Made by a program: the position numbers and the translations under genes. This document shows, one piece after another, positions 10,561 through 23,480 of a DNA stretch of 64,000 nt. This DNA is from Welwitschia mirabilis (taxonomy: Eukaryota; Gnetophyta; Gnetopsida; Welwitschiales), in the NCBI GenBank assembly GCA_051453625.1, contig JBOZIK010000001.1, positions 224,401,360 through 224,465,359 of the forward strand. Direction: 5' to 3'. Position 1 is the first letter of the stretch, and each line of letters starts with the position of its first letter. The notes under the pieces were generated by a model. That model was not told the origin of the DNA. It searched no databases and saw only the letters and a program-made list of their open reading frames with translations.

Positions 10561-10880
10561 GATTAGAGAGTTAAAAGTATTTAGAAATTGTCTTCCTAAA
10601 ATAAGGAATATCCTCTCAAGTTATCTCTTATTTTCATAATTATAAGGTCCACTAGGTAGTAGAATTTGTCTATGTATATCAAAATGTCTTCTACTATTTC
10701 CTTGAGAATCTTAGTTGAGTAGTAAGCAATTCCAAAAGTTACTTTAGTTTTTTTTAATCCTTCTAGTTTAAGTTCATTACATAATAAAAAAGGACTTAGT
10801 TTCACACTCATTATAAAGTTTAATAAAGCTTTCTCAATCCTATTATTTCCTATGACACATGAAATTATTAGGGAACTAGT
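10560..10880 (-). pseudogene. Aspartic protease of gypsy copy A
   Basis: An open minus-strand frame at 10596-10811 (71 codons) reads like the family's protease: ALLNFIMSVKLSPF before the Met corresponds to ALLDLGASVNLLPY, then a KLEGLKKT block, then IVEDILIYIDKFYYLVDLI. The catalytic DLG (equivalent of D-S/T-G) has become NFI, so the active-site aspartate is gone. The protease would cut the element polyprotein. It lies between the gag remnant and the RT as expected. The Met start is internal and meaningless. Confidence 0.88.
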
Positions 10881-11680
10881 ATCTCTAAACTTTGGTGGAA
10901 GTTTGTTTTAAACTATGGTACTTATTCATTAGGTTATAAAATCATTTTTCTCAATGTTCATTTTTCTCTTTATCCTATACACATATTTAGCATAAAAAGG
11001 AATACACTTAATGACATCTAAAATAGGAATGTTCATTTTCAGTTTCTTAAAGATTTTTAGGTATTCTTCTTTAAGATTTTTTTTTTCCTAAGGATGTAAG
11101 AAATTTAGGAAATGAAATCCTTTTTAGTTATTTACATATAAATCTCTCCACATCATTTTTTTTACTTTTTTAAAGTGTAGAGTTTATTTATGATTGAAGA
11201 TTATGTGTAAAAGACTTCTGCTAGGTGATTAAAAATGTTTATTTTTTTGGATACCACTTCTAAGTGATATAGCACTAAATCTATTAAAATATCCATATTA
11301 TTCAACTACACTAATGCACTTTGAGCTAGGAATAGGTTGGATTTAAAGCTTATTCATTTTTCTTTAATTAAGTAAAGTTAACAAGTGGGTTATAGTTTGT
11401 AAATTTTAGTTCATTCCTTGTTCTAAACATTAAAGAGTTTTAGCATTTTGGTTATTTATTTCAGCTTGCTTATTATTGTTGTATAACTAAAACTTATGAA
11501 CCATTTAAGAATTTTTTCTAGTGGTTTATTTTAAGATTGACTAAATACTTGTAAATTAGATGTTTCATTTTGTTAATATATGAGAAACTAGAGTAGTTTT
11601 TTCATTTTGCATTATAAGAATATTCATAAGAAAATTATGATTTTTATTATTTTCATTCTAAAAAGGGCTTCCTAACTTGT
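10880..11680 (-). other. Gag-protease linker of copy A
   Basis: Minus-strand sequence between the zinc-knuckle remnant and the protease with no recognisable domain. Its size fits the gag-PR spacer of Athila/Tat elements. Confidence 0.5.
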
Positions 11681-11689
11681 ATATTATTT

Positions 11690-12500
11690 ATTTTCTAAGG
11701 TACTATGCCTTTATAGAATGGGATATAGTAACATGCTTTTTTTCATATTCATCAAAGATATGTATAGCTCCATTACTACTTGACTAACATTTAGATGACT
11801 TAAGGCTATTTAACCTATTAGTAATATTATCCATCTTTTTGGTTTTCTATTCCCTCATTTAATACATATACTTCTCATCTTATTTCTTTATAAACTTAAG
11901 GTTATTTAAATAATTTTGTATTTCTGAAAGGTCTTTTTTAATTTTTAGATATTTGAGCTACATTTTCTAAGGTATCCTATAGTTTATCTTGATAAATTAA
12001 ATGTGAAATTTTTACCATTCATCATCTTCATTAATTAGCTATTCTATGTAGTTAAGTTGTTATAAAAACCTTAATAATTTTTAAAATTAAAAACAATATT
12101 ATGTATCTCATTTTAGTAGATCTTTAAAATTATTAAATATTTTATAAAAAGGTTCTTTATCTTGTTTTTTAAAATCCATGATTATTCTTCTTAGTTCCTT
12201 GGTTTTCTTATAAAATACCTTTGCCAAGAATCACATGTGAATTCTTTCCATGATATAATTGATTAAGTTTTTAAGTTTTGTATCCAATATTTAAGCTTTT
12301 TGTTCAAGAAAATGGGAAAACATTTTATTCTAACTACTTTTCCTTGCTATTGTATTATTGAAATTATAAATTCAAATTTTCTCAAGTTCTCATAGGAATC
12401 TTTAAAAAATAGGTTATGAATTTTAACTAATAAGTCAATGATGATATGTTTATTTTAATTTGATTTATGTAAGTGGCTAAAACTATACAAGAATTTTTAT
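11690..12500 (-). pseudogene. Gag of gypsy copy A with destroyed zinc knuckle
   Basis: The minus strand from about 12330 down reads FPFSLNKKLKYWIQNLK, then SIISWKEFTCDSWQRYF, then KIKNLFIKYL, matching the Athila-type capsid pattern of FPFSL...W...TW.EL...F. Downstream, at about 11700-11850, a reading close to ITNRLNSLKSSK...NGAIHIFDEYEKKHV aligns with the intact knuckle of copy B at 29712-29753, but the cysteines are lost. Gag would form the particle shell. Numerous stops. Confidence 0.8.
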
Positions 12501-13278
12501 ATAAAAAACTAAGTTTTCATAATGATTTTAAACATTTCCTAGCTGAACCTAGAGGGACACTATCTATATTGGTTTTAGGCATGGATAGTTTGATTAATAT
12601 AATATGTATAAGATTTATAGTTGAAGTTTTACTATTTTAAAAGTATAGAAACTAAGTAGTCTTATTAAAGTTAACATCATAATTATTCATTAATTTCTTC
12701 ATGTGTTTGGCTAGTAATACATCTAATTTAACAATGCCTGAAAAATAAACATTGGTAAAATAATTTTCATAATAGAATGCTAATTAAAATTAATAAATTT
12801 CTAAAACACATAATTTAAGATTCAAATGATGATGAAATTAAGAAAAATCAAGGTAGCCCTAGTATAAGTAATAGCAGCACTGATTAAATGTGCAGACTTT
12901 CATTATAAAAAATAGTCAGTACATAGAAATTAAGGTTGTACTCATTAACACATTGCATGTAATAGATAAAGTATTTAAATCTAAAATTTTATGTTCACAA
13001 CATATAATAACCTCTTAATAATGGAAAACATAAAATTTTCCATAAACTTTAAAATTAAATAAAACATATTTTTTTCTAAAATGAGAAATACAAAAGTAAT
13101 GTTAAAATACACTTGGATAAAACTAAAATTCTATGTAATTGATTTTAGAAAAATATCTATAAATACATGCTCCTATGCTCTAGATGATTTTTTCTTGCAA
13201 AATATATAATTTGTTTTTATAGTTTTGATAAAAATAAATCCAAAAATAAAAAATAGAAATGAATTTCATATAGAAAAT
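12500..13278. other. AT-rich stretch without a gene
   Basis: It should hold the 5' non-coding part and LTR of gypsy copy A, but I could not find an LTR edge or primer site here. No other feature seen. Confidence 0.5.
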
Positions 13279-14349
13279 AATTCTCGATAAACCATATGAC
13301 ACTAAATACAATCCCTAGATATGATGCTAACAACTTACTATGCCTTGACTTTTGTTGTAATTTATGATCTCTAGAGGATATAACCTAGTTATCAACACAT
13401 AGTTAATAGTTTTGTATAAATAAACTATGAAATTTTATTATAACATAATCAAACCTAATGGTTATTCTCTCTTAAGAACTGTAGAGGTTTTTTAAAGCTT
13501 TCAAGATTCAAGAAAAAGTTTTAATTATGTATTTGAGCAAAAAGGGTTTTGAAAATTTTATTAGATAAAATAGATATATCCTCCTGAGAATCAGAAATGA
13601 TTTTTCATGAGAAATATATCAAGAAAATCCTTTCAAAGTGAAACATATTATGCTAAGTACAACTTGTATTCATAAATAGCAATATGTTAATCACTATAAA
13701 TTTCAAATGTAATGAAAGTAGAAATATTAGAAATATTGCATTTTTCATTAAAATGTAGGAAACANNNNNNNNNNNNNNNNNNNNNNNNNNNNNNNNNNNN
13801 NNNNNNNNNNNNNNNNNNNNNNNNNNNNNNNNNNNNNNNNNNNNNNNNNNNNNNNNNNNNNNNNAATTCTCGATAAACCATACAACACTAAGTACGATCC
13901 CTAGAGATGATGCTAACAACTTACTATGCCTTGACTTTTATTGTAATTTATGATCTCTGGATGATATAACCTAGTTATCAACACATAGTTAGTAGTTTTA
14001 TATAAATAAACTATGAAATTTTATTATAACATAATCAAGCCTAATTATTATTCTTTCTTAATAACTCTAGAGGTATTTTAAAGCTTGCGAGATTCAAGAA
14101 AAAGTTTTAATTGTGTATTTAAGCAGAAAGGATTTTGAAAACTCTATTAGATAAAATAGATATATCCTCTTGAGAATCAAAAATGATTTTTCATGAGAAA
14201 TCTATCAAGAAAATCATTTCTAAGTGAAACATATTATACTAAGTACAAGTTGTAGTCATAAAATAGTAATATGTTAATCACTACAAATTCCAAATGTAAT
14301 GAAAGTAGAAGTATTAGAAATATTACATTTTTCAATAAAATGTAGGAAC
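13279..14349. other. 100-N gap with overlapping contig ends (485 bp)
   Basis: 13279-13764 and 13865-14349 are the same sequence with a few percent differences. The left copy ends at the gap and the right copy starts at it. The gap is 13765-13864, exactly 100 N. Confidence 0.95.
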
Positions 14350-15533
14350 CACTACAATAACATCAAAGATATCATAAACTAACATATTACGTATTTAAAC
14401 CTTAATAAAGCATTAAAGGAATAGATCTTAAAAATACAAAAGAACATTTAAAATGAACTATTTCATTACTAGTTATCTTAATTAAATTAATAATGGAAGA
14501 ATAAAGAAAATACAATCATATATCAAAGTTTATTCAGAAATAGTGAAAACAATTCAAATGATAAGTAATTACCATAGATCAATTATTAGGATCTCTTAAG
14601 ATAGGTTTATCATGATTCAATCATTCCCTCATACCTAAGAAGGGAGAAGAAAGACTTAGAAGATCATAATAAGGCAAGTCCTTATTATGTCTATAGGAAT
14701 TTTGAATTTAAAATGGCAAATTTTCAATGGAAGAATGAAGAGTTAGGCTCTAATGATGGTGGACTCTAAGCTGGATGATCAATTATGTCTAATGGTAAAG
14801 GATGAGATATAAAATTTCTTTATCCTTGATCTAGGCTTTTCTTATATAACCTTTCTTAGGGTTGTAGATGTTTGTTGGTATGTTATTTTTACTAATATAT
14901 AAGCATGAAAGGGTCTTCTTGGATGATAGGACATAGATATATAGTCCCTAGTCTATATAGACTAGTATATCTCTAAGCTATAACGTCAATTAGCCTTTCA
15001 TGATTTACAAGATTCATTTCACCCTAAAATGCTAGTAGCACTGGTTTCTTTTAATAAGCTATCTATAATTAAGTTTGAATACCTCAAGATAACCTATAGT
15101 AAAATACCAAAAGTTAGTACTTCTTAATAATAATTTCAAAAATTAAAGGATAAAATATGGTTAACAATAATTTAACTACAAATATAGTATTTATAGCCTT
15201 AAAAAATATTAATTTACTAAAATTTAAAGGTTAAGTATGTAAAAGTTTTAGTGTAAATAGATATATGATACAAAAAAACAAAAATAATTAAAATAATCCT
15301 CTTTCTTTATAGATTTAAAAGCTTATTTGTTTTAGATGCTCCTTATCCTTAAAAAACATTTTTTTATTATTTGAAAAATAGTAAACCTAAGAATAAAATT
15401 AAAAAAATCTACACAAGGAAACATTTTAGAGAAATTAAAGAAATTTTAATCCTTACCAATAACACTTAAAAATTACTACACCTAAATAATTTATATTTAA
15501 TGATATATTTATAAATATGTCATAGCTATTAAC
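14350..15533. repeat. Anonymous AT-rich repeat, similar to 16530-17400
   Basis: Shared short blocks include aacatttaaaatg, a gaagaaaga region, and agcctt followed by attaatttactaaa (15195-15235 versus 17385-17415). The similarity is patchy, so these are at best diverged direct copies of one non-coding repeat. No gene seen. Confidence 0.35.
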
Positions 15534-16491
15534 TAGAGGGTATAAATCTTATAATAGAAAGGAGGGCTACTAGTTATAGCATAGATAACACTAATTATAA
15601 TTATTTAATAAGGATTACAAGGGAATTTAAAGCTCTTAACAATTCATTTAGGTAAAATCAAATAATTTAAGAAAGAGTAAAAAGATTTTGAAAGAGAATG
15701 AAAAGTAACATATAAAATCTTATGCTTCCAATCATTAGAAATTATTATTAACAATATACATAACTAAGAAAGTATACCTAAACAAAATTACAAAATAAAT
15801 TGTCATTTTTTAACTAAAAATAATATTTTGTTAAGAATAAATATTTTATGAGTAACTAAAATATCATTATTATAGATCTTAAATGTTATAAAGAAAAATA
15901 AAAGGACTTGTAATATCAAAACATGTTATCATACTTTAGATATGGATCATGATAATCTAATGNNNNNNNNNNNNNNNNNNNNNNNNNNNNNNNNNNNNNN
16001 NNNNNNNNNNNNNNNNNNNNNNNNNNNNNNNNNNNNNNNNNNNNNNNNNNNNNNNNNNNNNNTAGAGGGAAGAAATCTTACAATAGAAAGGAGCGCTACT
16101 AGTTATAGCATAGATAACACTAATTATAATTATTTAATAAGGATTACAAGAGAATTTAAAGCTCATAACAATTCATTTAGGTAAAATCAAATAATTTAAG
16201 AAAGAGTAAAATGATTTTAAAAGAGAATGAAAAGTAACATATAAAAGCTTATGCTTCCAAGCATTAGAAATTATTATTAATAATATACATAACTAAGAAA
16301 GTATACCTAAATGAAATTACAAAAAACATTGTCATTTTTTAACTAAAAATAATAGTTTGTTAAGAATAAATATTTAATGAGTAACTAAAATATCATTATT
16401 ATAGATCTTAAATGTTATAAAGAAACATAAAAGAACTTGTAATATCAAAACATATTATCATATTTTAGTTATGGATCATGGTAATCTAATG
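15534..16491. other. 100-N gap with overlapping contig ends (429 bp)
   Basis: 15534-15962 and 16063-16491 are the same 429-bp sequence with scattered substitutions, ending and starting at the gap 15963-16062 (100 N). Confidence 0.95.
15560..15640 (+). repeat. Member of a dispersed inverted repeat
   Basis: Contains aaggattacaagggaa at 15610-15625. The exact reverse complement is at 17477-17492, with flanking similarity over about 80 bp. Translated in matching frames the two copies read NYNYLIRITREF and NYNSSLRITREL. I do not recognise the parent sequence. Confidence 0.6.
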
Positions 16492-17439
16492 TAGAAATAA
16501 AAAGCATGAAAGAGATTATATTTAACCATCAATCATCTACCTTTACAAAACCCTAATAAAACATTAAAGTAACCAAACTTAAATGAATGAAAACAAACAT
16601 TTAAAATGGAATATAGTGATGCAAGTAATCATAAATGTATTAAGGATGAAAGGGAAATGAAATTTAATTACAAATCAAATCTCATTAGCTAAGAATCCAA
16701 ATACTTCAGTAAATAATAATTTAATATGAAATATATTATTAAGCTAGACAAGGAATTTTCCTAATGAAATGAGCATTTTTATCTTCTTGAGAAGGAAGAA
16801 AAGAGGTTTAAAACCTCATACAAAGATAAGATGTTATCATAGACATAGAAGAATTTTTAAGATCAATGGGAAAAGACAAAAAAAGGTATTATAGATTTAA
16901 ATTAAGGATTTTATGATAAATAATGTTGAAGTGATACCTCTTAATCCTTAAAGAACATTATCCTTTTATATCTTTAGGATTAGAATTTTATATTCCATTT
17001 GACTTGTTTGATATTGAGATTTACTAAATACTTTTAACGTTGGATTTCTTAATTATTCAAAGTAATTAAGTTAATCCTTCTAATAGATTTAAATTGCTTA
17101 GACATTTCACTCATCCTTATTTCTCTCTAGTAATTTGAATTTGGTGTTTTGTATATAATCTTTATCTTAGATTTTATATAATCCATCATGTCTTGATTGC
17201 TAGTGATATCATAGATCTAAACCTGATATAATGTTCTTCAACTCTATCCTTTTAATCCAAAGTTAAATATTTTAGTGTAATATAAATAATAAATTTTGCG
17301 TATTAGGCCTTTTGAATAGAAAATTCTAACAAGTAAGATCAAATATTAAAAAGTGAAAAATAAATGCTAATCATATTATTTTTAGCCTTAAAATAATTAA
17401 TTTACTAAAGTTTAATGGAAAATTAAACTATAGTCACTT

Positions 17440-17550
17440 TGTAAAATTTTTTCTGGTTCTTATAAAATCTTTGAAGTTCCCTTGTAATCCTTAGGGAGGA
17501 ATTATAGTTAGGATTTTCTATATTACAACTATTGACCATGTGTTTTATCT
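17440..17550 (-). repeat. Second member of the dispersed inverted repeat
   Basis: Reverse-complement partner of 15560-15640, sharing 16 exact bases at 17477-17492 and a similar short peptide reading. Probably part of an old retroelement in opposite orientation. Confidence 0.6.
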
Positions 17551-18410
17551 TGATAGTATTATTCCGTGTCTTATCATTAAAGGCATATATATTATTAAAA
17601 GAGGAAAAACAATATATATTCAATTAACTTTAGACATAAATTAGCATAATAACAAGTGACAAAAACATGTACAGATAATTAAATATTTTAAGATGCATTT
17701 GATTCCTATTTTTTTTAATTTAAAAAATATATGCATAAAAATTTACTCACAAACATGAGCATTGAGTGACATAATATGATAATAACAACATGACATATGT
17801 TTAACTCAATAATATAATAATGATATAACAAAATAACATGCATGAGTAAGATAATTCTTTATTATTCTGAATCAGTGATAATAGATAATTTTAATGAGAT
17901 ACAAAAATAAAACTATTTTACTATAATAATAATAATAAAGCATATGAGTATTTTACAATATATATAGGCATTTTTATAATGTAAGATATGTATTGATATT
18001 AAAATTTAAACTAAAGTAAAACATGAAGATGTAAATATAAAAAGTAAAGTTTTTCATCCATTAGATGAAATAACAATTTAATTTAATAATTTTTTTGACA
18101 TTTAGTAAATTACAATTTCAATCAATTAAGAAGGAATAAAATTACATTACATGATGATGAAAATATATGGCATATTAATAATGAGTACTAGAACCTATTG
18201 AAAAATTCATATCGATGAAAGAATTAAAAGAAGTAAAATCAATAAAAATTCTTTTCATCTAATAAGTTTAGTGTAAATCTTAATTTATCTCTACTAATGT
18301 TAATATAAAAGCTTCATACTCAAGTTTCCATATATTTAATGTCATAAGAAACATGCCAAAGTAGTCTCAAATATCAACATATACTAACTTAACTTCATTA
18401 ATGTTAATGT
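17551..18410. other. AT-rich stretch without a gene
   Basis: No coding potential, RNA gene or repeat edge seen on either strand. Confidence 0.6.
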
Positions 18411-18588
18411 AGGAGCTGTATATTCAAATTTTCCTATGAGTAGTATTATNNNNNNNNNNNNNNNNNNNNNNNNNNNNNNNNNNNNNNNNNNNNNNNNNNN
18501 NNNNNNNNNNNNNNNNNNNNNNNNNNNNNNNNNNNNNNNNNNNNNNNNNAGGAGCTTTATATTCAAATTTTCCTATGAGTAGTATCAT
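18411..18588. other. 100-N gap with overlapping contig ends (39 bp)
   Basis: 18411-18449 and 18550-18588 match at 37 of 39 bases. The gap is 18450-18549 (100 N). Confidence 0.92.
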
Positions 18589-19162
18589 AAAAGACATGTC
18601 AAATGAGTCTAAAATGTTAGAGAAGTTATAAAAGCACATGATGTTGATAGAACTAGGGAATTTAAGAGTTTTAATTCTTTCATATCTCTGTAACTCCACT
18701 TTAGAATAAGGTTTAGGATTTGAGGTTTTCCCTTATTTTTGGCTTTCTTTATTGGTTAACACATCACATTTTTGTTAAATCAATTCCCTTATTAACATAC
18801 TAAATTCTTGAATGAAATTCTAGCATCTTTCTCTATTCTTATTTATGCACTTTACAAATTTTATTTTTGGCTTAAGTAACATTAAACTTGCAAAGGTGAA
18901 AGTGAATTTGAAAAGAAGGAATCACAAGAGGCTTTAAATCTTTAGATGTACATCATTAAGATTATTATCATTTTAAAATGGCTAAATCTCATTCAAGATC
19001 AGATAAGGAATTTTAAGACATGCTAGAAACTTGATGTGAAGTAATGAAAGAGGATTTGAAGGCTTGATATAAAGGAATAAACAAGGATGTTTGAAAAATA
19101 ATTACAAAGGAGGTAATGTATGATTAAAAACATAAGATAAAATTGCTTTTCTAATGATGAAA

Positions 19163-19390
19163 TTCAAGATAACATTATAAAACATGAAACCTGAATGGAA
19201 GCTACAAGTACTAAATTATGAAAAATGTTAGAGAAGTTCTTATTAATGAAAGTAGAATGGAAAGCTATGAAGGAGTTATAGAGAATTATCATAAAACATA
19301 AAATATTAATAAAGGCTACAATTACCAAATCATGAAAGATGTAGAAGAATATTTCATCAATGAAAGCAAAATTGAAAGTTGTAAAGAAGC
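19163..19390. repeat. Two-copy tandem duplication, 114-bp unit
   Basis: The words ataaaacat at 19177 and 19291 are 114 bp apart, and alignment continues along both units (gaaagctatgaagg versus gaaagttgtaaagaag). 114 is 38 codons, so an antisense frame stays open over both copies, but nothing suggests a real protein. Confidence 0.7.
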
Positions 19391-21285
19391 CAGATGCTAT
19401 GACAACTAGATTTGTAATTTCAAAAGTCCTCATGAAATGAAATGAAGGAAAAAAAAAGAGAAACTCCTAAATCTTCATGTTATTGATTTGATAAAACATG
19501 ATGGATAAAATCTCTCAAATGTTATCTCATTATTTTTCTGAGAGACAATAAACATCTCAAGGTAATCATATGCAATTACATATAGAGTTTTTAATAAAGA
19601 AGAGATACCTCAACATATTATAATCAAATCTAAAGACAATGATACTAAATAATACATATGGAGATATAAAAATAATTTAAAAGAAAAGAAACTTTTGTTG
19701 GATGAATATTTAACTAAAAATAAACTAGAGTAAAAAGTCAAAGAATGAAAGGATGTTAATAAGGCTCAAGAAGAAATTCTTATATAATAGATATATAACA
19801 ATTATAAAAGAAAGGATTTAGTAATAAGAAATTAGATCCTTGAATTATGGATTCTTAAATATTTAAGGGAGATTTATAGAAAAAAATAGATTCTTCCATA
19901 GGATTAAATATTTTAAAACCTTTGATATTTTTGGATTTATAAAAATTTGAGAAGAGAAGGAAGCTAGAAATGTTAAGATACTTAGTTTTCCTAGGATATA
20001 AATAAAAATTAAAATAATGAATAATAAGACAATATCATAAATAGGATTATATTATATAAAAGAATAAGATACATTAGTTAATGTGAAAAATGTTAATAAA
20101 CATAAATAGTTTCTTGGATTAAATATTATGCAACATAAGGTTTCTATGATATTTTCCTCTAAGTAAAGTAACCTATTATGATAGATCTAGGATGTCAAAA
20201 TAATATCCCTTTCAATATTTAATAAAATGATATAGTAGAATTTAAAATAAAATAAAAAATACTTTTGTGCAATGCTTTTAATGCAAGGATTAAATTAAGG
20301 CACATTGATGTTATACAATGATAATATAATCAAGGATTGTTAAACATGCAAGATTACTAGAAAAATAATAATGGCCTAGAGAGATTTTCATCAAATGTTA
20401 AAGTAAGTTTGATAGGAAATAAATTTTAAAATTAGAACAAGGATTAAATCTTATAGTTATAAAGGGGTTCAAAATATTTTTTGATAGCATAGCTTTTACA
20501 TTTTTTGAGCTATATGAATGTTATTCTATTGGTTTATTATTGAGTATATCCTAAAATCTTTCACGTGTTAATGGTTTAAGGTTAAAGATAAATTTCCAAA
20601 ATCACTACATCATCCTATGAAATTTAAGATTAAAGTAATGCTTTATTATAAGATGTAGCATAATAATAGATTTAAATGAGTTAGTAGAAAATTAGAAAGT
20701 TTTCTGGTAAGAGGTAAATAAGCATTGGAAAAATAATAAGTCAACAACATCAAAAAAAGTAATTCTAGCTGTAATATGAAAAGTAACTAATTACAAAAAA
20801 TTCTATAAATAAAAAAACCTCATTGTTAATGTAGAATGCTTATAAGTAAGGCTAGACATTAAAGAATCTAATAAAAATAAGAATATGATTAAAACTATAG
20901 AAGGTGTGTCCATAATAAGAAAATGATACTTGTAAATGAAAATTAAGGTTATATATTGAAGATGATAAGAAAAAATCCATGTAAGTTTTGGAAGTTGTAT
21001 TATAAGAGAGACTCATTAGATAATAAGATTACTTTTGTAAAAGTCCAAGCCTTTTACAAAATCTTTTTCATCATGAAGTGGATCAAAAATTCAAACATAT
21101 GAATTTGGATATAATAAAACTTTATGTAGATGAGGTTGGGATGGAATTAATAAATTATCTTCTAGAAATATTTTGAATGTTAACAAACTATATGCTAAAT
21201 TACTAAAGTGGGGTGGTCCATTAATGTGATAAGAAACATGGAAAATCTAAAATAATCGACTTAAGAATGGACTAGATAATTAATG
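19391..21285. other. AT-rich stretch, possibly 5' part of the LINE
   Basis: Precedes the LINE reverse transcriptase. An endonuclease domain would be expected here, but I could not recognise one in any frame. No other feature seen. Confidence 0.4.
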
Positions 21286-21289
21286 AATG

Positions 21290-22850
21290 ATTATTAAAGT
21301 TATTATGTTATTCAGGAAATAGGATAAGTTAAACTTGAATAACTATAGGCTAATCAGAGTTAGAAATTCATTTACTAAACTATTGAGTACAAGCTTAGAT
21401 AAAAGGCTAGGGAAATGAGTAGAAGATAATAATTTGCATGTATTCTATTAACCAAGATTTTAAAGGAGTTACTGTATAATGGATCATCTAATTACCCTTA
21501 GGTTTTATATGGAGAAAGCAAAGAATTGATTCAAAGAAACTTTTATTTGTTTTGTTAACTTCACAAAATCTTATGATTTAGTTATCAAAGATAGATTATG
21601 AAGTATAATTATTGATCTTAATCTTATCTCTAATATATTAACTACCATATGAAAACTATATGCAAAAATGATGTCTAAATTAAAAAGCATGAATTATTAA
21701 GGATCTTGCAGGTTTTATAATAACATATCATTAACATTTTTTAGAAGTTTTATGGATAAATTAAAAGGATGAATTCAGTAAGTATCAAAAAGGTATGTAA
21801 TGAAGGTAGGCCAATAATGTTATATCTCTTAATTTTTGTGGATGATGTAGCATTCATTACGAATTCTAAAGAAGGATTTCAATCTAGGTTAAAACTATCA
21901 GAAAGATTTTCCAAGTACTTAGGAATGAAGCTAAATGTTAATAAATGAAAAATCCTTATTTGTGGAAGCTATCTAAATAGTAAATAAATCAATATTATTA
22001 ATTCATAAATATACCTAGGATTAGAATGTTCTCAAAATTATAAATGGAATCAACATGTGTTATAGAGAGTTACTAATGGATGAAAGGCTTATTATGTTAT
22101 AGAGATTACATGTAAGAAAGATAATATTTGTCATGAAACATATGAAAGCTATTATTTCATATGATTATGCAATTATTCATTTTATGTGAATGCATCGTAT
22201 TTGATCCTAAGAAATTTTCAAAGATTTATGAAGAAAATAGAAAAAATTTAAAAACAATTTTTGGTAGATAAACTCAAGGTTAAAACTCAATTGCCATATG
22301 AGATGTTATTGCTAGATATTGATGTGTTATCTTTGGAAGCTAAGGTACTATGTTAATCTCTAATTTTTTGCTAAAATAATAGACTTGATAATAAAATTAT
22401 GTTTTTACATGGGGTACTAAAAATCATTTAAGCAAAGGGATGGCATGCTAAAGGAAAGTTGTAGCTACCACAATGGACATTCAAGATCATGATATCATTG
22501 AAGACCCTTAAAAAAATCACAAGATGATGAAAACAAAAGTTATTTAAAAATGGTGGAGGATATGTGAAAAGAAAAAGGAAACTAAAGTTATATTGTGAAA
22601 ACATTTAAGAAATCAAGCTTTACAAGAAAGTTAAATATCCATCTATAGCAATACCATTACAAACGAAAAATCTCATTAGTAAAGTAAGGATGGGATTTGA
22701 TAATCATAGAGTTGAACTAAAAGATGGAATAATGTTCAATAAGAGGATTAAAAATTTCAAATTTTCCTATTGTAAATAAAATAGAATAAGCATCATACTT
22801 TATTAAGAGTGTTATTGCACTAAATTTGTTAGATGCAAATGGCATACCAT
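21290..22850 (+). pseudogene. LINE (non-LTR retrotransposon) reverse transcriptase, decayed
   Basis: The plus strand reads in order: a LNNYRLI block (21310-21370), LLSTSLDKRL, then DHLITLRFYMEKAKN from 21479, a CFVNFTKSYD block (the FVDFxKAFD motif), FMDKL, then LIFVDDVAFIT with the catalytic box F-V-D-D at 21835-21846 (usual form F/Y-A-D-D). GMKLNVNKxKI, a YLGLExSQNYKWNQH block and a C-terminal region to about 22850 follow. The order and wording are typical of LINE polymerases. The usual QGCPLSP block is degraded. Several stops and frameshifts. No poly(A) tail or target duplication found. Confidence 0.85.
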
Positions 22851-23480
22851 GAGTCAAACTCTATATGAGTTATTTATGTTATTACTAGTAATAGTGAAAT
22901 ATTATTTTAAGAATTTTTTCAATTTACATAAGTAGTGAATATATTTAATATACTCTATAAGTATTAATTCTGATACACTTTATATTACTTGAAAGGTTTA
23001 ATAGAGACATGAGGTATTCACACATAATAAAATTTTAGTTTTACTTTTATTAATGAGTAATAATATTTTAATTATTTCTTTTTATGAATTAATAATCATT
23101 ACTTTAATTATTATTTTAGGTTATCACTACTTTATTAAAATATTTAATATCTTATTTAAATATTTTTCATATATTTTAAAGTATCATTACCAACTTATTC
23201 TTTTGTTAAAGCTATTTCCTTAGTTGCTACAATATAAAATCATTATGCAATAATGAACTTCTTCATGTGGAAAAGCCTTGAATCCATTTTATTTATTATT
23301 TCAGTTTAAAATCAATAAAAAATTATTTTTTAACATCTTAATCACTTCAAATCATTATTTTTCTTGTCACAATATAAATTCTAAGTGGATTCATGAGTGG
23401 AAATGATATTAGTAAGGCATAAACACACATTGATATGATATTTTTGTGATATGGATTTTTGTTAGTGGGCCCATTTACAA
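22851..23480. other. AT-rich stretch without a gene
   Basis: Lies between the LINE remnant and the copia remnant. I see no motif on either strand. Confidence 0.5.

Larger units (their letters stand above)
4100..12500 (-). mobile_element. Athila/Tat-like Ty3/gypsy pseudo-element (copy A), split by a nested LTR element
   Basis: Read on the minus strand, the region gives in order gag, a lost zinc knuckle, protease, reverse transcriptase, RNase H, integrase and a 3' non-coding part. This is the gag-PR-RT-RH-INT order of Ty3/gypsy. The wording of the domains (PYHPQTNGQ in the integrase, the IVEDVL-type protease stretch, the gag FPFSL block) fits the Athila/Tat branch. Every domain carries stops and frameshifts. 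Bases 6911-9726 are a later insertion; without it about 5.5 kb of element remains. The 3' part (4100-4450) matches the segment after the integrase of copy B near 34985-35350, so A and B are one family in opposite orientation. I could not define LTR ends. Confidence 0.88.
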
